From: Chlorokybus atmophyticus
Lineage: Eukaryota; Streptophyta; Chlorokybophyceae; Chlorokybales; Chlorokybaceae
Length of the DNA: 64,000 bases
NCBI GenBank assembly: GCA_009103225.1
Contig: RHPI01001507.1
Span: 640,025-704,024, forward strand
Direction of reading: 5' to 3'
Below, one piece after another: positions 22,499 to 33,607 of the stretch. The notes beneath the pieces were generated by a model. The model did not search any database and was not told the DNA's origin. It saw nothing but the letters and a program-made list of their open reading frames with translations. The position numbers and the translations under genes are program-made. The stretch's first letter is position 1. Every line of letters starts with the position of its first letter.

Positions 22499-25057
22499 AT
22501 GGCGAGCCAGGGTTCCAGCACTCAAAGCAAGATGCGCTGGCAGTTGCTGGTGCTGCTGCTGGCGACTGCATTCCAGCTGGCAACAGCGCAAACAACAGCT
22601 GACTACTCCACAGCGCTCTCCAATGTGACGTTCATGCACCCGCGTGCAACCGTCACACCAGACATGGTGCCTGGTAAGCCATAGCACAGCACTGTTGTAT
22701 GCAGGGTAACAGTCGAGCAACCTCTGGTCACTCCTGTACTTGTGCGTGCACGCGTGTACATGCGTCTGTGTGACTGACTCCTGCTGCATTGTCACACAGT
22801 GATTCGCTCGAACTACAATTCCAAAAGCAGTTTGTGGCCGCTCTACTTAAGGGGCATGAAGTCTGCCAACAACACTATTCATACACCTCGCAATCCAACT
22901 GGCAGGTGAGCAAGCTCATGACGCAGTCTCGCAATCGTGCTGCTCAACAACTAGTTGCTATCGCCAGCCACGATGACTGACCTCTGTCCTAGTTACATTC
23001 CCCGCAACTTTGCGGACCGCATTGGAAGCGTCGCTGGTGGGTACTTGGTGGACTCTGACCCTGACAGGTTGGCATACGCGCTCGACGACCTGATGTACAT
23101 CTCTTCACTGCCTGCCTGGTGAGCTGCTCGTCAAGCGAGTGAGTGACTCATCACCAATAGCGATGTTTTGAATGAGCAGGGGCGCAAGCTTTAACAAGGT
23201 TGAGAGCTACCTGGACCCGAGCAATTACCTGCTGGCGGCTTCTTGGGGATATGACTGGCTGTACAGCAACTTGGCAAGTCAGCAGCGCACGACCGTGTGG
23301 AATGCGGTGCTCAACAACGCCTTCCTTCCCGCCCTGAACGCGTCCATGCTGCCCTAGCTCGCAGCCCTGGTGCGTGCTGCTTGCCACTGCATGTGCACAC
23401 ATGCGTTGCTGAGATGAAACAAGACATCTGACATACCCGTGGTGGTGGCGTGCTACGCAGAACACAAATGTCGGCGTCAACTCGCTCACGGGCTACGTTG
23501 TAGCGAGCATAATGTTTGCAGAAAAGGACATGATCATGTGCCAGCAGATACTGGCCATGGCACTGCCGGGCATTGACTTGCAGCTGCGCAATCTTGGCCC
23601 GAGCGGTGCTTTCTTCGAGGGCAAAATGTATGCCAGCTACATCGGGTACAACCTGCCTTTCGCCCTCAGCACTCTCAAGACTGGTCTCAACAACGACTTC
23701 GGCTGGAGCACCTCACCCGCGCTGTTGGTAAAGACAAGATGGTCTGTACTGTGCGCTTCCCTACATGCACAGCTACTTATTGCTACAATCATGTGCCGCT
23801 GCGTACTTCCGCATTCAGTGCTTGAGCCCCGACGGCAAGGCCACATGGTTCGGCTTTGCAGACGCTGGCACAAACGATGACGTCAACTCGATGCAACTGA
23901 GCTACTATGCTGCGGCCCGAGTGAACAACACCTTCGTGCCCTCGTACAAGAACAACCTCGGGCAAACGGGCTTGTTCTTCCCCGTATTCATCACAAACCC
24001 CGCCATATTATTTTTTTTTTACAAAACGGCGCCGCCAAACCCACTACCTGTGGATGTGCGCCACCTCGGGTTTGCAGCAGCCACCGCGTTCATGCGCACG
24101 ACATGGAACAGCAAACCGTACCGCGTATGTTGCCGTGAAGGCTGGGTGAACCCTGCTCCACTGGAGAGCACGCATGCGCATCTTGACTTGGGGTCGTTTG
24201 TTTTTGAGAACGACGGCCAGCGCTGGTTCATTGACCTTGGCGCTGACAACTACAGCCTGCCACATTATTTCACACCTCCAGCGACCAAGGGATCGCGTCG
24301 TTACAGGTGGAAGACACACCGCAACTTGCATATTGGCTGTAGAGTGGTGTATTTGCTGCCATACTCACACGATCACTCCTTCTTCCACAGTTACTACCGC
24401 CCGCGCACGGAGTCGCACAACACGCTGGCGGTGAGCAACATGACGCAGAGCGAACTGCTGTGTGAGAACCAGGCGCTGGGCATGGAGGCGACACTGACGG
24501 TGCCATACTCCACCTCAAACCGCTCGCACACCATTGTCAACCTCACGTCGGCATACAACGGCGCCATCAATGTCAGCCGCGGCATCGCACTCCTGAAAGA
24601 CGTACCTTTTCCATATACGAGACTTCTTGTGCAAGACGAGGTGAGCATCCACACGACACAGCATGCAAACTCTACAAGGAGGCGTATGTCGCTGACACCT
24701 GTTTGCCTGCACACAGGTGTCCTTTGTGACTTCCATGGATGTCATAAGCATGTTCCACACCCGCGCCAACGTCACCGTGTCAAATGGCACAGACGTCACC
24801 CTGACACAGGGGGGTTCGCAGCTGCAGGGACGGATTCTTAGCCCCAGCAACTCGTACTTCACAACCTTTTCTACGGACCCCGGCACGGTCAACAACAGCA
24901 CGCAGGAATACAACAACGCCGGTGTCACGAACCTAGTTGTACGCGATGGCACTCCTCACCCCCAATGCCACAATCGCAGTTCTCTGGGCAAAGAGCCTGG
25001 CGGATGCGCCAATGCGTCAGGCATGCTGACGTACAGCCGCTGTCCGCCTGGCAGTAG
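22499..25057 (+). pseudogene. Heparinase II/III-like polysaccharide lyase, copy A (broken)
   Basis: Exons seen: 22499-22673, 22800-22905, 22993-23118, 23180 to about 23370, 23461-23727, then about 23800 to 24310, 24391-24642, and from 24717 to the stop position at 25057. The product begins with a signal peptide (MRWQLLVLLLATAFQLATA). The heparinase II/III catalytic region is evident: THAHLDLGSFVFE, RWFIDLGADNYSLP, then YYRPRTESHNTL. Such lyases cleave uronic-acid polysaccharides by beta-elimination outside the cell. Lesions relative to copy B: in-frame TAG at about 23355 where B has AAG; loss of the four bases holding the acceptor before the sixth exon; a one-base insertion and later one-base deletion around 24.11-24.15 kb; a T-run expansion at 24009; a frameshifting G near 24.95 kb. 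Exon 3 is intact here but broken in B. Confidence 0.8.
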
Positions 25058-27085
25058 GGTGTGGCCGGCTTCGTTTGGTTGGCCAAGCAAGCAACTGGAG
25101 ACTTTGCAGGGCTAGAAACAGTTGACATACTATGTACCAGTAAACCAGCACCATGGTTGTGGATGGCCATCTGCTGAGTTAAATGAAGTGACAAGCGCAC
25201 AATCTGTATGCCTCTCAGTGCTGCAGCTGCTGTCCAGTGCAACGTGGCCTTGCTTCTCGCATACGCACCTGCCAGTGGTTCGGTTGCCGCTGATTTAAGC
25301 TCGGTTGCCGCTGGACTGGTGTGCAGCAGCATAGCCTCCAATGCTGTACTTGTGTTTGATTCCTGCTTGCTGCAATGTATGCCTGACACACATCAACAGC
25401 GGGCACGGAACGTTTGCTAAGCTGTGCATATCCAGTGAGGGCTGAGCACACAGCTTTATTAGCAAATACAACCGTAACCTTGAAATGCAAGTGACATGAG
25501 ATGCTGACCTCTGTCGACAGACCTGACCAGCAGACCACACTGGCAGTGCGCAATCACTGCAGCTTCCTCAGGCGGGCGGCCGGGTCGCTCTCAGTAACGA
25601 GCATACTGGTAGCATGTTGAATGTGACAACTGCCAAAGCAATGTGTTAGCAGTCTCTCAGTCATCTGGCGTGCTTTTGACAGCTTGCACACAAGAATGCA
25701 AGATGCCCGCAACAGATCAGTGAAACAACATGGCATTAAGCAAGGGCCGCAAAAATACCAGTGCTGAACAGCACACGTGCACCAACCTGCCTAAGCCTTA
25801 GCCCCTCAGCGTCTGCAGTCCGGAGCAGGACGGAAAATTTCAACTGAACTGGGTGTCTGCCAGCACGGCCTGAAGAGCGGTGTATTACTTGACAAACATG
25901 CTGTGTTGAACTTTGCAGCTAAGTAATGCTTGCGTGGTTGGGAGCACGTGCAGCGTTCCCAAGATGACCAACACAGAGCCATCGGTAGTTGACAGTGTGT
26001 ATGACTTCGACGAAGTGAAGCAGTGCGAGCATACAATCAGGAGTGAGCACCAGTTTGTGCAGAAGCGCTGCTTGCTAGTTGAAAACCTTGTTTGTTGACG
26101 TGCACACAAGGATGAAATGCATCCTCCTGTGCGATGCAGGTGTGGGGGATATCTATGCAAGCATTGCTGACGACTTAAACTGGTCTTACCTACGTGGCAG
26201 GGTGAGCTATATGAAAGCCAGATAACAGTGACACTTTAAGTCGGAGCAGCGAACCGAAAAGCAACAAATTTCACACTCGTGCAACGTACTTGCATGCATG
26301 TCTAAGCTTGCTACAAGAGGACTAGCTGAACCGCCTATGTTTGGTGAGTATTTGCACGTCCCAAATTCAGCAACGCTGCTGCAATTGCAACTTGGGCGTT
26401 GCTGTTTTCACTCAGCCGTAGTTCCAACACATACAGTAGCGTATGCTGATGTGCATAACGCTCGGCAAGTGCTGAACATGCCTACTGCAAAAGAGGTGTT
26501 GGGAGGGCTTTTCACCAGGCCCTGCCGTCCGGCCTGACCCCCGGCCGCCTGCACAAGCCGGCTGTACCGCTCCTCCGGATCAACCCTGATATCAGCCTGG
26601 CTCACCAGCCGTGCCTACCTCGCCCGCCCGCCGCCGCCGTGGCTGCTGCATGTGCGCTGGGCACTGCAACAGCTGCTGCTGGTATTGCTACTACACCACA
26701 AGGCCTGTAATGAGTCTGAGTTCAACGCTCTCGCTCTCTCGCGCCCTCCCCTCCACCCGAGGCTCGCACGTGCATTGACACCCATTGATATAAGCATAAG
26801 ACATAAGCAAGCATGCACACGCATGCACACGTGTACGTGCGCACTCGCTTGCACGACGCACACACAAGCGGCAGTTAATGCCATTTGAAACGGCCTTGTA
26901 GCAGCCCTCAGCACCATGCATGTACACTCGGCTTCGCCGATGAATTATCAGCGTGGTTGTTGCTGTTGCTGTTGTTGTGATACTCATTAAAGTTATGGCA
27001 CTCATATTGACACTTGTCATTGTCGTTGCTGCTTCCGATGATGATGCTTGCGCGGACGATTTTTATGGATGCATCAGCTCCACTA

Positions 27086-27171
27086 TTCAGTCAATTACAA
27101 CGTTTGGGCAGAAACTTTCTGCCAAAACGTTGCATTTGTAATACACTTCATGCTTGGAGAATGAAGTGTAT
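27086..27171. repeat. Two consecutive hairpins just beyond the right edge of unit A
   Basis: 27099-27130: 15-bp arms with one mismatch around CAGAAACTTTCTG. 27141-27171: perfect 11-bp arms ATACACTTCAT / ATGAAGTGTAT with a 9-nt loop. They begin about 15 bp past the point where similarity to units B and C fades. Confidence 0.6.
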
Positions 27172-28854
27172 CACATGGAAACATGGGTTTGTGGGCTAGC
27201 AGCTTACTTAACCATTAACAAACACTACACAGCTTCATCATGTGTCAGAGCAGCAACTAGGTACAGAGGTCACGCACTTCATGTGTGTGTTTGCACGGCA
27301 AGCACTCACATCAACGCTCTGCATTGTGTGCTGCAGATGCTACCAATACCACTCATTAACATAAAAGATGATTATCAGAGTTACTTGCAACACATATGTC
27401 ACGATTGATGTTTTTGTAATTGCAATGTATTAATGTGATTCCAAGCAGCTCTTCTGAGATTTACTCTGATTCCATTAAACGCATGTAAACTTGGCAAGGT
27501 GTATTGAGAAAGGCAACCTTTGTTTTGCAAGCGCAACTCGGCGGTTTATTTGCATTTTTGCTTGAGCGCTGAGCGTCAATACCTCAGTTATTAATGTTAA
27601 AATGCCGGTTTATAATTTAACAACATTAATTAAACCGGTATCGCTTACGTTAAGCACATAAAACCAAGCATTGCAAGCCTTTTGCTGAATGCACATCTCT
27701 CTTTGATACACGAAAACATATATACAGGCGCAAGCGTAACCTAGCGTAAATAAGCTTTATCATGGACAATATTGTCAAAGTGGTGCTGATTAAACCAATT
27801 GGTTCGTGCCAATTGACCCACGATATTATGGGAGCATTAACAGTGCACACTTGCCTCATTTAACGTCGACCTGTAGTTGAGCACTAGCTTTTATTTATGA
27901 GCCTTATTAAAGAAGGTACCGAGGCTACCTATGTATGCACTAAATAGTATAGGGTAGTACTTCAGATTTGCAGTGTATACCCTCTGTATATTTACTACAC
28001 CTCCGACATATGCGCAGTATGTCACATATATGTTGACTTGAAACGCGAGACATATGTTCTTGCCTATGGTAGCGATTGTTGCTACATAGCCACATGGTTT
28101 ACCCCCCCCGTTTCAAAGAAGTTGTTACGACATATGTAAACTTTACATATCATATGATGTCGTAAGATGTAATGGTTACATCTGTCACAACATAAATGTT
28201 GCGACAGATGTCACTCAAACCAAGCACACAACATTGACATAGTGTGCATTGCATTGGGTATGCATGCAACATTGACAGATTAACTGCACAAAAAAATGTG
28301 TTAGGTGCCATAATATAAGATTATCAATGCTTACGGCTTAAAGTTAACACAAGCATACATCGCTTTAGTATAACATACACATTGAATATAGCATATGTAT
28401 GCCGTATATATGTGTGCAAATAACCACCCCCCTCCCCCCACCCACAACCCCCTTGCAAGAATTCTATGGGACTGTTGTAAAGCGNNNNNNNNNNNNNNNN
28501 NNNNNNNNNNNNNNNNNNNNNNNNNNNNNNNNNNNNNNNNNNNNNNNNNNNNNNNNNNNNNGGGCGCACTCGCACAAAAACCGTCATGATTTTCCAAGCA
28601 GCACTACTTGACTATGCCATTCACCGACAATGAAAGAATGATTCTCTACTTAGCAACACGCGCATACTAATATAACACGAGGTTATATTGTGCTGAGCAA
28701 CATTCGCATAAACAACTTTACCATGTCATGAAAACAGTTAAAAAGCATGCATGCATGCGTGCTGACTTGCTTGCATGCTCATCCGTTATTGATGAAAGAC
28801 TCTTGATACGCATATAATGTGTAATGCACCAAAATGATATTGTCACTGCGTAAG
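27172..28854. other. AT-rich intergenic with a hairpin cluster and a 77-N gap
   Basis: No gene recognised. From about 28125 to 28205 three hairpins follow each other: one built on TTACGACATATG...TGTCGTAA, one on GATGTAA..TTACATC, one on TGTCACAACAT..ATGTTGCGACA. Unknown bases fill 28485-28561. A short stretch near 27.65 kb (AAGCACATAA..AAGCATTG) resembles one at 37.17 kb in the same orientation. Confidence 0.55.
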
Positions 28855-31490
28855 CTAGCTCGGGTCGACTTTGGTGTCGAGCGGCTTCCAAGTGAGCTCC
28901 ATTGGCCCATCTCTTAGCCACTACACGACACATGAAGATGAGCACACTGCACATGTGGGTATGCTGATATCATGTTATCAACATGCACAGCCACTTACCT
29001 TTGTAGCCGTGAACTTGGTCCCTTTCACCACCGGACATCCCGCATGCATGCTCTTCTCATCCATCTACACAACAGCATGTACAACACCCATTGCGCCTCC
29101 GCTTCAGCAGTCAAATTCAAACCGTACCGAATTCAACAACCACACATACCACACCATAACGACACAACTCGTAGTACGTACCTCTCCTGTGAGCGTCCTA
29201 CTCCAAAACAACACCGCATCCCCTGCCTTCGGCCTCAACGACACCCCCTACACCAATAAGTGACCACCACCACAACATCAGCATTATCATCATCAACAAA
29301 AGCAACAGCAACACCAACGACAACGGCAACACCACCGACAAAACCTTTTGAGGCTCCTCCCCGCACGTGGCATTAGCATACGGGCTTCCCGGTATAGGTG
29401 TCGCTAGCGGGAAGTGGGTCTCTCCTCCAGCCTCCACATCATTGAGATACTACACACACATGAGGGGGATGTGTTGATGCTGAAGCACACATATGTATTC
29501 ACATCTTACTTACGATGAGTACTGTGGCGACGCGCTGCTGGCCGGGCGAGCCAGGGTGGTCGCCTCTACCCTCTGGAGGCATCGGCTTGAACCAGTCGCA
29601 GTGGGCGTAGTAGTGCTCGCCCAACTCGTAACGCAACACCTGTGGACATACACAGGATGTGAGCGAGTGAGCTAGAGTGATTCAGCTATGCTCGCGCACG
29701 CACACATGCACGTATGTGTATACGAGCGTCTGTGTGTGCGTGCGTGCGCGCACACAGATAGATAAACGCAGATGCATGCAGACGCACACACATACAACAA
29801 AAACGACAACAATAAGAACAAAATGATGCGCGCGCGCGCCCGCGTATGTGCGTGTGTGTGCAACCTCCAGACACACATGCACACAAACGTAGTCATGTGC
29901 ACGCCGCACACATCTGTGCGGACAAGTTCACCTACCCACCCACCCACATCATTCCAACCCACCCACCTGCATGGCTTCTCCATTCTCCGGCGGCACCATC
30001 GCCACCCACCCCACCCTCTCATCCACGGTCTTCACCACCGGATCTCCATTCAACTCCTCTCCCATGAACATCCCCCAGCTCGTCCTGATCGGGTCCACGG
30101 CCTCCTTGCCCGTGTCGTGCTCCATGACGTGGGAGCGTTCGAGGCGCGGGGTGGCGAGGGAGACGAGGTAGGAGGACTCGACGGGGTGGAGGAGACCGCG
30201 GACGGCGTAGGCGCGGGGGGACCAGGAGAGGAGGTCGAGGGTGATCTGGGCACGCCAGAGGGACTCGGGGACTGCGCGGAGATGTGGGTGGGTGGGGGTT
30301 ATGGGTTACGCGCACATACCCACACGCACGCGTCCGCGAGCACGCGCGCGTGTGCGCGTACACGCACGCAGGTGCGCATGCGTGTATGGGTGGGTAGGTG
30401 TATATATGGATGCGTGGACGTATGTGCATGAGTGCGTGTATGCGTACGTGTGTATGTGTGTGGGTTGATGCCATGCGTGCGTTGACAATGTGCGAGCGTG
30501 TGTGCATCGACAAGATATGTGCGCGCACGCGCATGTACGTGTCAACATGATACACTAACAAATGAGCAGCACACTGAGCAGCCATCGCACGCACACACCC
30601 ACTCCTCCCTCCTCCAACCAAACTCACCGCACGGTATCCCGCACGCCTTCCTGCAGTTCACCCGCATGTAACCCGGGTTGCGCTCGCACTCCCCCGCCGC
30701 AGCCCACGCGGGACACTTGGCGTGCCTGTCCCGGCACTCTTCCGCGGACTCGCCCAAACGCTCCCAATCAATACTGTTGTTGTTGTTGTTGTCGTCGGTT
30801 TGGGTTATGAGGGAACGGCGTTGAGTTGTGATGTCGTCTTCGGGCTTGTTGTTGAGTTTGATGTTGTTGTTGACGTTATTGTTGTCTTTGTTGTTGTTGT
30901 TGTTGTTGTTGTTGGCCTTGATGTTTGTGTTTGTGTTTGAGGTCTCTGTATTGGTGCTTGTTTTGGTGGTGTATGTGGAAAGCTTGTGTTCGAGGTCGAG
31001 CAGGTGCTGGGATTGGGCCTTCACGCTGCCCGCAAGGTCCTGAAGATGGGCCGATATTTATGTATGATTTCGTGTGGATGTGTGCGCGTGCCTGTGTGTG
31101 AGTGTGCGTGGGTGTGTGCATATGGGTGCGGGCCTGCGTACGCGTGCAGATACAGTGGTCGTGTCGAGACACGTTACTTAGCAACAGTACCTCAAAGTGC
31201 TTCAGAAGCGCAGCGCTGGTGGCGGAATCCGCGCTCACACCTGTGTGTATGTGACAATTTGACCAAAAACATATTGCGTTCGAGAAAATAAGGTTTGAAC
31301 ACTCACACACATGCACACACGCACACGTCCACATACATAAACACACGCTCACATACACACCCCCATCCCACACCCACCCACCCTGCCTTGCCCTTACCCT
31401 CCAGCAGCTGTTTAATCCCCTCCCCGACCCTCCCCAACGCCGCGTGATCCAACTCCTCAAGCGCCTCAAGCTTGCTCAACAGCACACCGC

Positions 31491-31529
<39 letters not shown>

Positions 31530-32078
31530 CCGCGCGCGTATCGGCATCGTTGTTGTTGGTGGTGGTGGTGGAGTCGGGGCCGCGATGCAAAAACACTGTC
31601 GAGGGCAGGGAAAGTGTAAGGTATGTCATGTGTTGAGGGATGCTGGTGCGCATGTGCGCGTGCGTGTTTCCGTGCATGTACCTGTACGTGTGTCTGCGCG
31701 TGTGCGGGCACGCACTCATGCATACATGATGGGCGTGTGCTTGTGTGCGTGTGTGGGCACACCCACAATCGCGCTTTATGCGTGTCTGGGTGGGTGGGCA
31801 CGCACACTTGCGTGCGTGTGCACACCCACATACGCAGTAATGACTGTGCGCCTACATATGCGTGTGCGCGCAGGTATGTGGATGCCTGTCTGTAGTTACC
31901 TTTGCGTGCGCATGCGCATGCATGTGTATGTGTATGAGCGTGCGCGTGCATATGTCATGATGTTGGACTTACAGACTCCAGTGGTGAGGATGAGAGCGAG
32001 AAGGGCGAAGAGGCTGAGCGCGAGGCAGCACGCGCCTGAGAATGGACTTCTGCTCCCTCCACTCCGCCTCATCGCCAT
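28855..32078 (-). CDS. Prolyl 4-hydroxylase with ShKT domain, 499 aa, ten exons
   Basis: Exons (minus): 32078-31973, 31595-31398, 31240-31191, 31039-30628, 30271-29967, 29639-29514, 29449-29345, 29247-29182, 29064-28999, 28920-28855; phases agree, stop TAG. A signal anchor lies at residues about 14-33 (CCLALSLFALLALILTTG). Long Asn/Thr runs precede a six-cysteine ShKT domain (Cys220-Cys255). The catalytic domain has the 2-oxoglutarate/Fe(II) set: His370-x-Asp372 in HYYAHCDWF, His463 in MHAGC, and Lys473, exactly ten residues after the distal His. It hydroxylates peptidyl proline in the ER/Golgi, creating the sites that HRGP arabinosyltransferases such as the GT77 gene use. ShKT usually sits C-terminal in plant P4Hs; here it is N-terminal to the catalytic domain. 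All catalytic residues are present, so the gene looks functional. Confidence 0.93.
31487..31528. repeat. GTT trinucleotide run encoding poly-Asn in prolyl 4-hydroxylase
   Basis: About fourteen GTT units on the plus strand read as about twelve consecutive Asn codons in exon 2 of the minus-strand gene. Shorter GTT runs at about 30778 and 30888-30913 encode further Asn stretches in exon 4. Length polymorphism is likely. Confidence 0.8.
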
Positions 32079-33607
32079 TTTATGGCTGATGTATTGTAGG
32101 TGATGTGTATGTAATAAATGCTGGATATGTTGTATGTGGTGTGTTTATTGGGTCGTATATGTTGGGCCTGTTGCGTTATGTTATGCGTAACTATCACACT
32201 AACTACCAAAACTACCAGTTGTGATGACTCAGAAGAAAGCTAATACAAACTAACATAGCAAGCTGTGGAAAGTCCTCTTGTGTGGGTGCGTTGATGTGTA
32301 GCTAATGCATGAAAACCGAGGTCTAATCTGGAAATACAGTTCAGTGCGTGCAGAGAAAGAAGTGCTCCTTAAGCCACCTGCACACAGACGATCAATTTGA
32401 CGTGAGGAAATCACAGTAAAATGACAAACTGTTGAGTGTCGATGTCTCACAGCCTAAGGGTGCTTACAAAAACCAGCAGAAGCCAGCAACGACTGAATTG
32501 CATCCGCAAGTCTGCAGCCAGATGCTTATGGATACAGATCAAAATGATCAACACATTTTCAAGCCATGTGACCAATACTACAATCTCACCTTGTCAGAGA
32601 GCTGCAAGCGGTCCAAACCCGTAAAACTGCTCAACAATACATGTATCTCTATGTCAATGGCAATGATGTCCCCATCAACAACGCTCAGCAATCAACCAAC
32701 ATTGCAACGCTGCCGCCGCCGCTTAGCATCAATGCGCCAGCTGGCAGTAATAACATCATTGAAGTTGTTACCAGATTTTGCATAACGACACAGTGACGTC
32801 GTCAGTGATGACACCGGACAAAGTTGTGTGACATCCATCGGTCGCGATTCGCCGCACTTGCTTGACGCTGCGCTGATTGACGCTGTGCTGATTGACGTCG
32901 GCAGCTTACCGGCTTGAATAGCCCTAACGACCGGTGTCGAGTTCTGGCTAATGTTTTGCAGCTGGTACTAAAACGCTTTCATGCTTAATTACCTTGTAAA
33001 ACTTGAAAGAAAAAGAAGTCCAACGTAGAGGGCATACATTGTGATGTGTATGCAAGAAGACACATCAATGATAAGGTACGAGCATATTATGCATTCGTAA
33101 GACAAAAGGTATGAGCAACTGCATAACGTTACCGTTTATCAACATTATTGGCATCGACACATAATTAATTAGCAAGCATGCGCAAATGACTCACAACTAT
33201 AGACGAGCTCACAACACACCTCTACAAGCTCCGCAGCATATGCGCATGCAAACAAGTTATGGATTTCGGAGGTTGAGCGGCTTCATCACGATATCTCATC
33301 AGCATATAGCATGCGCGCTGCAGCACAATACACTGCAAAGTTGAACAAGATCACGTGGTGGTGCGTCAATGTTGTGCACACAATATGGCATCTTCATACA
33401 GTCAAATTGCGCATGCCATGTATGTATGCTTCATCCAAACAACATAACATCAAGCAAATAAACCCAATGCGCTCAGCGAAACCAGCCATACCAAGGTGAC
33501 GCGTTTATATACATGACAGTTTGGTGTTAATGTTTCCAAGCCTAACAACGAAAGGGCCGGTGTGTGGGTGTGCTGTCAGGCTGGTTGCAACACCTACAAC
33601 TACAGAG
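32079..33607. other. Intergenic with one exon-like fragment resembling a PINIT-type segment
   Basis: Between the P4H start and the SixA-like stop. On the plus strand about 32606-32803, one frame after a CAG acceptor-like site reads QQYMYLYVNGNDVPIN, then PPPLSINAPAG and IIEVVTRFC before TGA. This composition and the VNG turn recall PIAS/SIZ PINIT domains, but only about 65 codons exist and no neighbours complete a gene. Treat it as an orphan exon or chance. Nothing else was recognised. Confidence 0.3.

Larger units (their letters stand above)
20735..27085 (+). repeat. Unit A: left arm of a large inverted duplication
   Basis: Colinear with the reverse complement of unit B (37490-45600). Matching landmarks: 20.76 kb versus 45.57 kb (GCATGCACAGCTTTT), 21.4 kb versus 44.97 kb (CTTCTGCCAGGATC), the lyase gene 22.5-25.1 versus 43.7-41.2 kb, and 26.48 kb versus 38.0 kb (GAACATGCCTACTGCAA versus its close complement). 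Lyase exons are the most conserved; introns and flanks are diverged and contain indels. Its 3' part (25.1-27.1 kb) also matches unit C (46.7-48.7 kb) in direct orientation. The 2-kb regions either side of the lyase have no convincing coding frames. No transposase, integrase or reverse transcriptase was seen. Confidence 0.85.
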
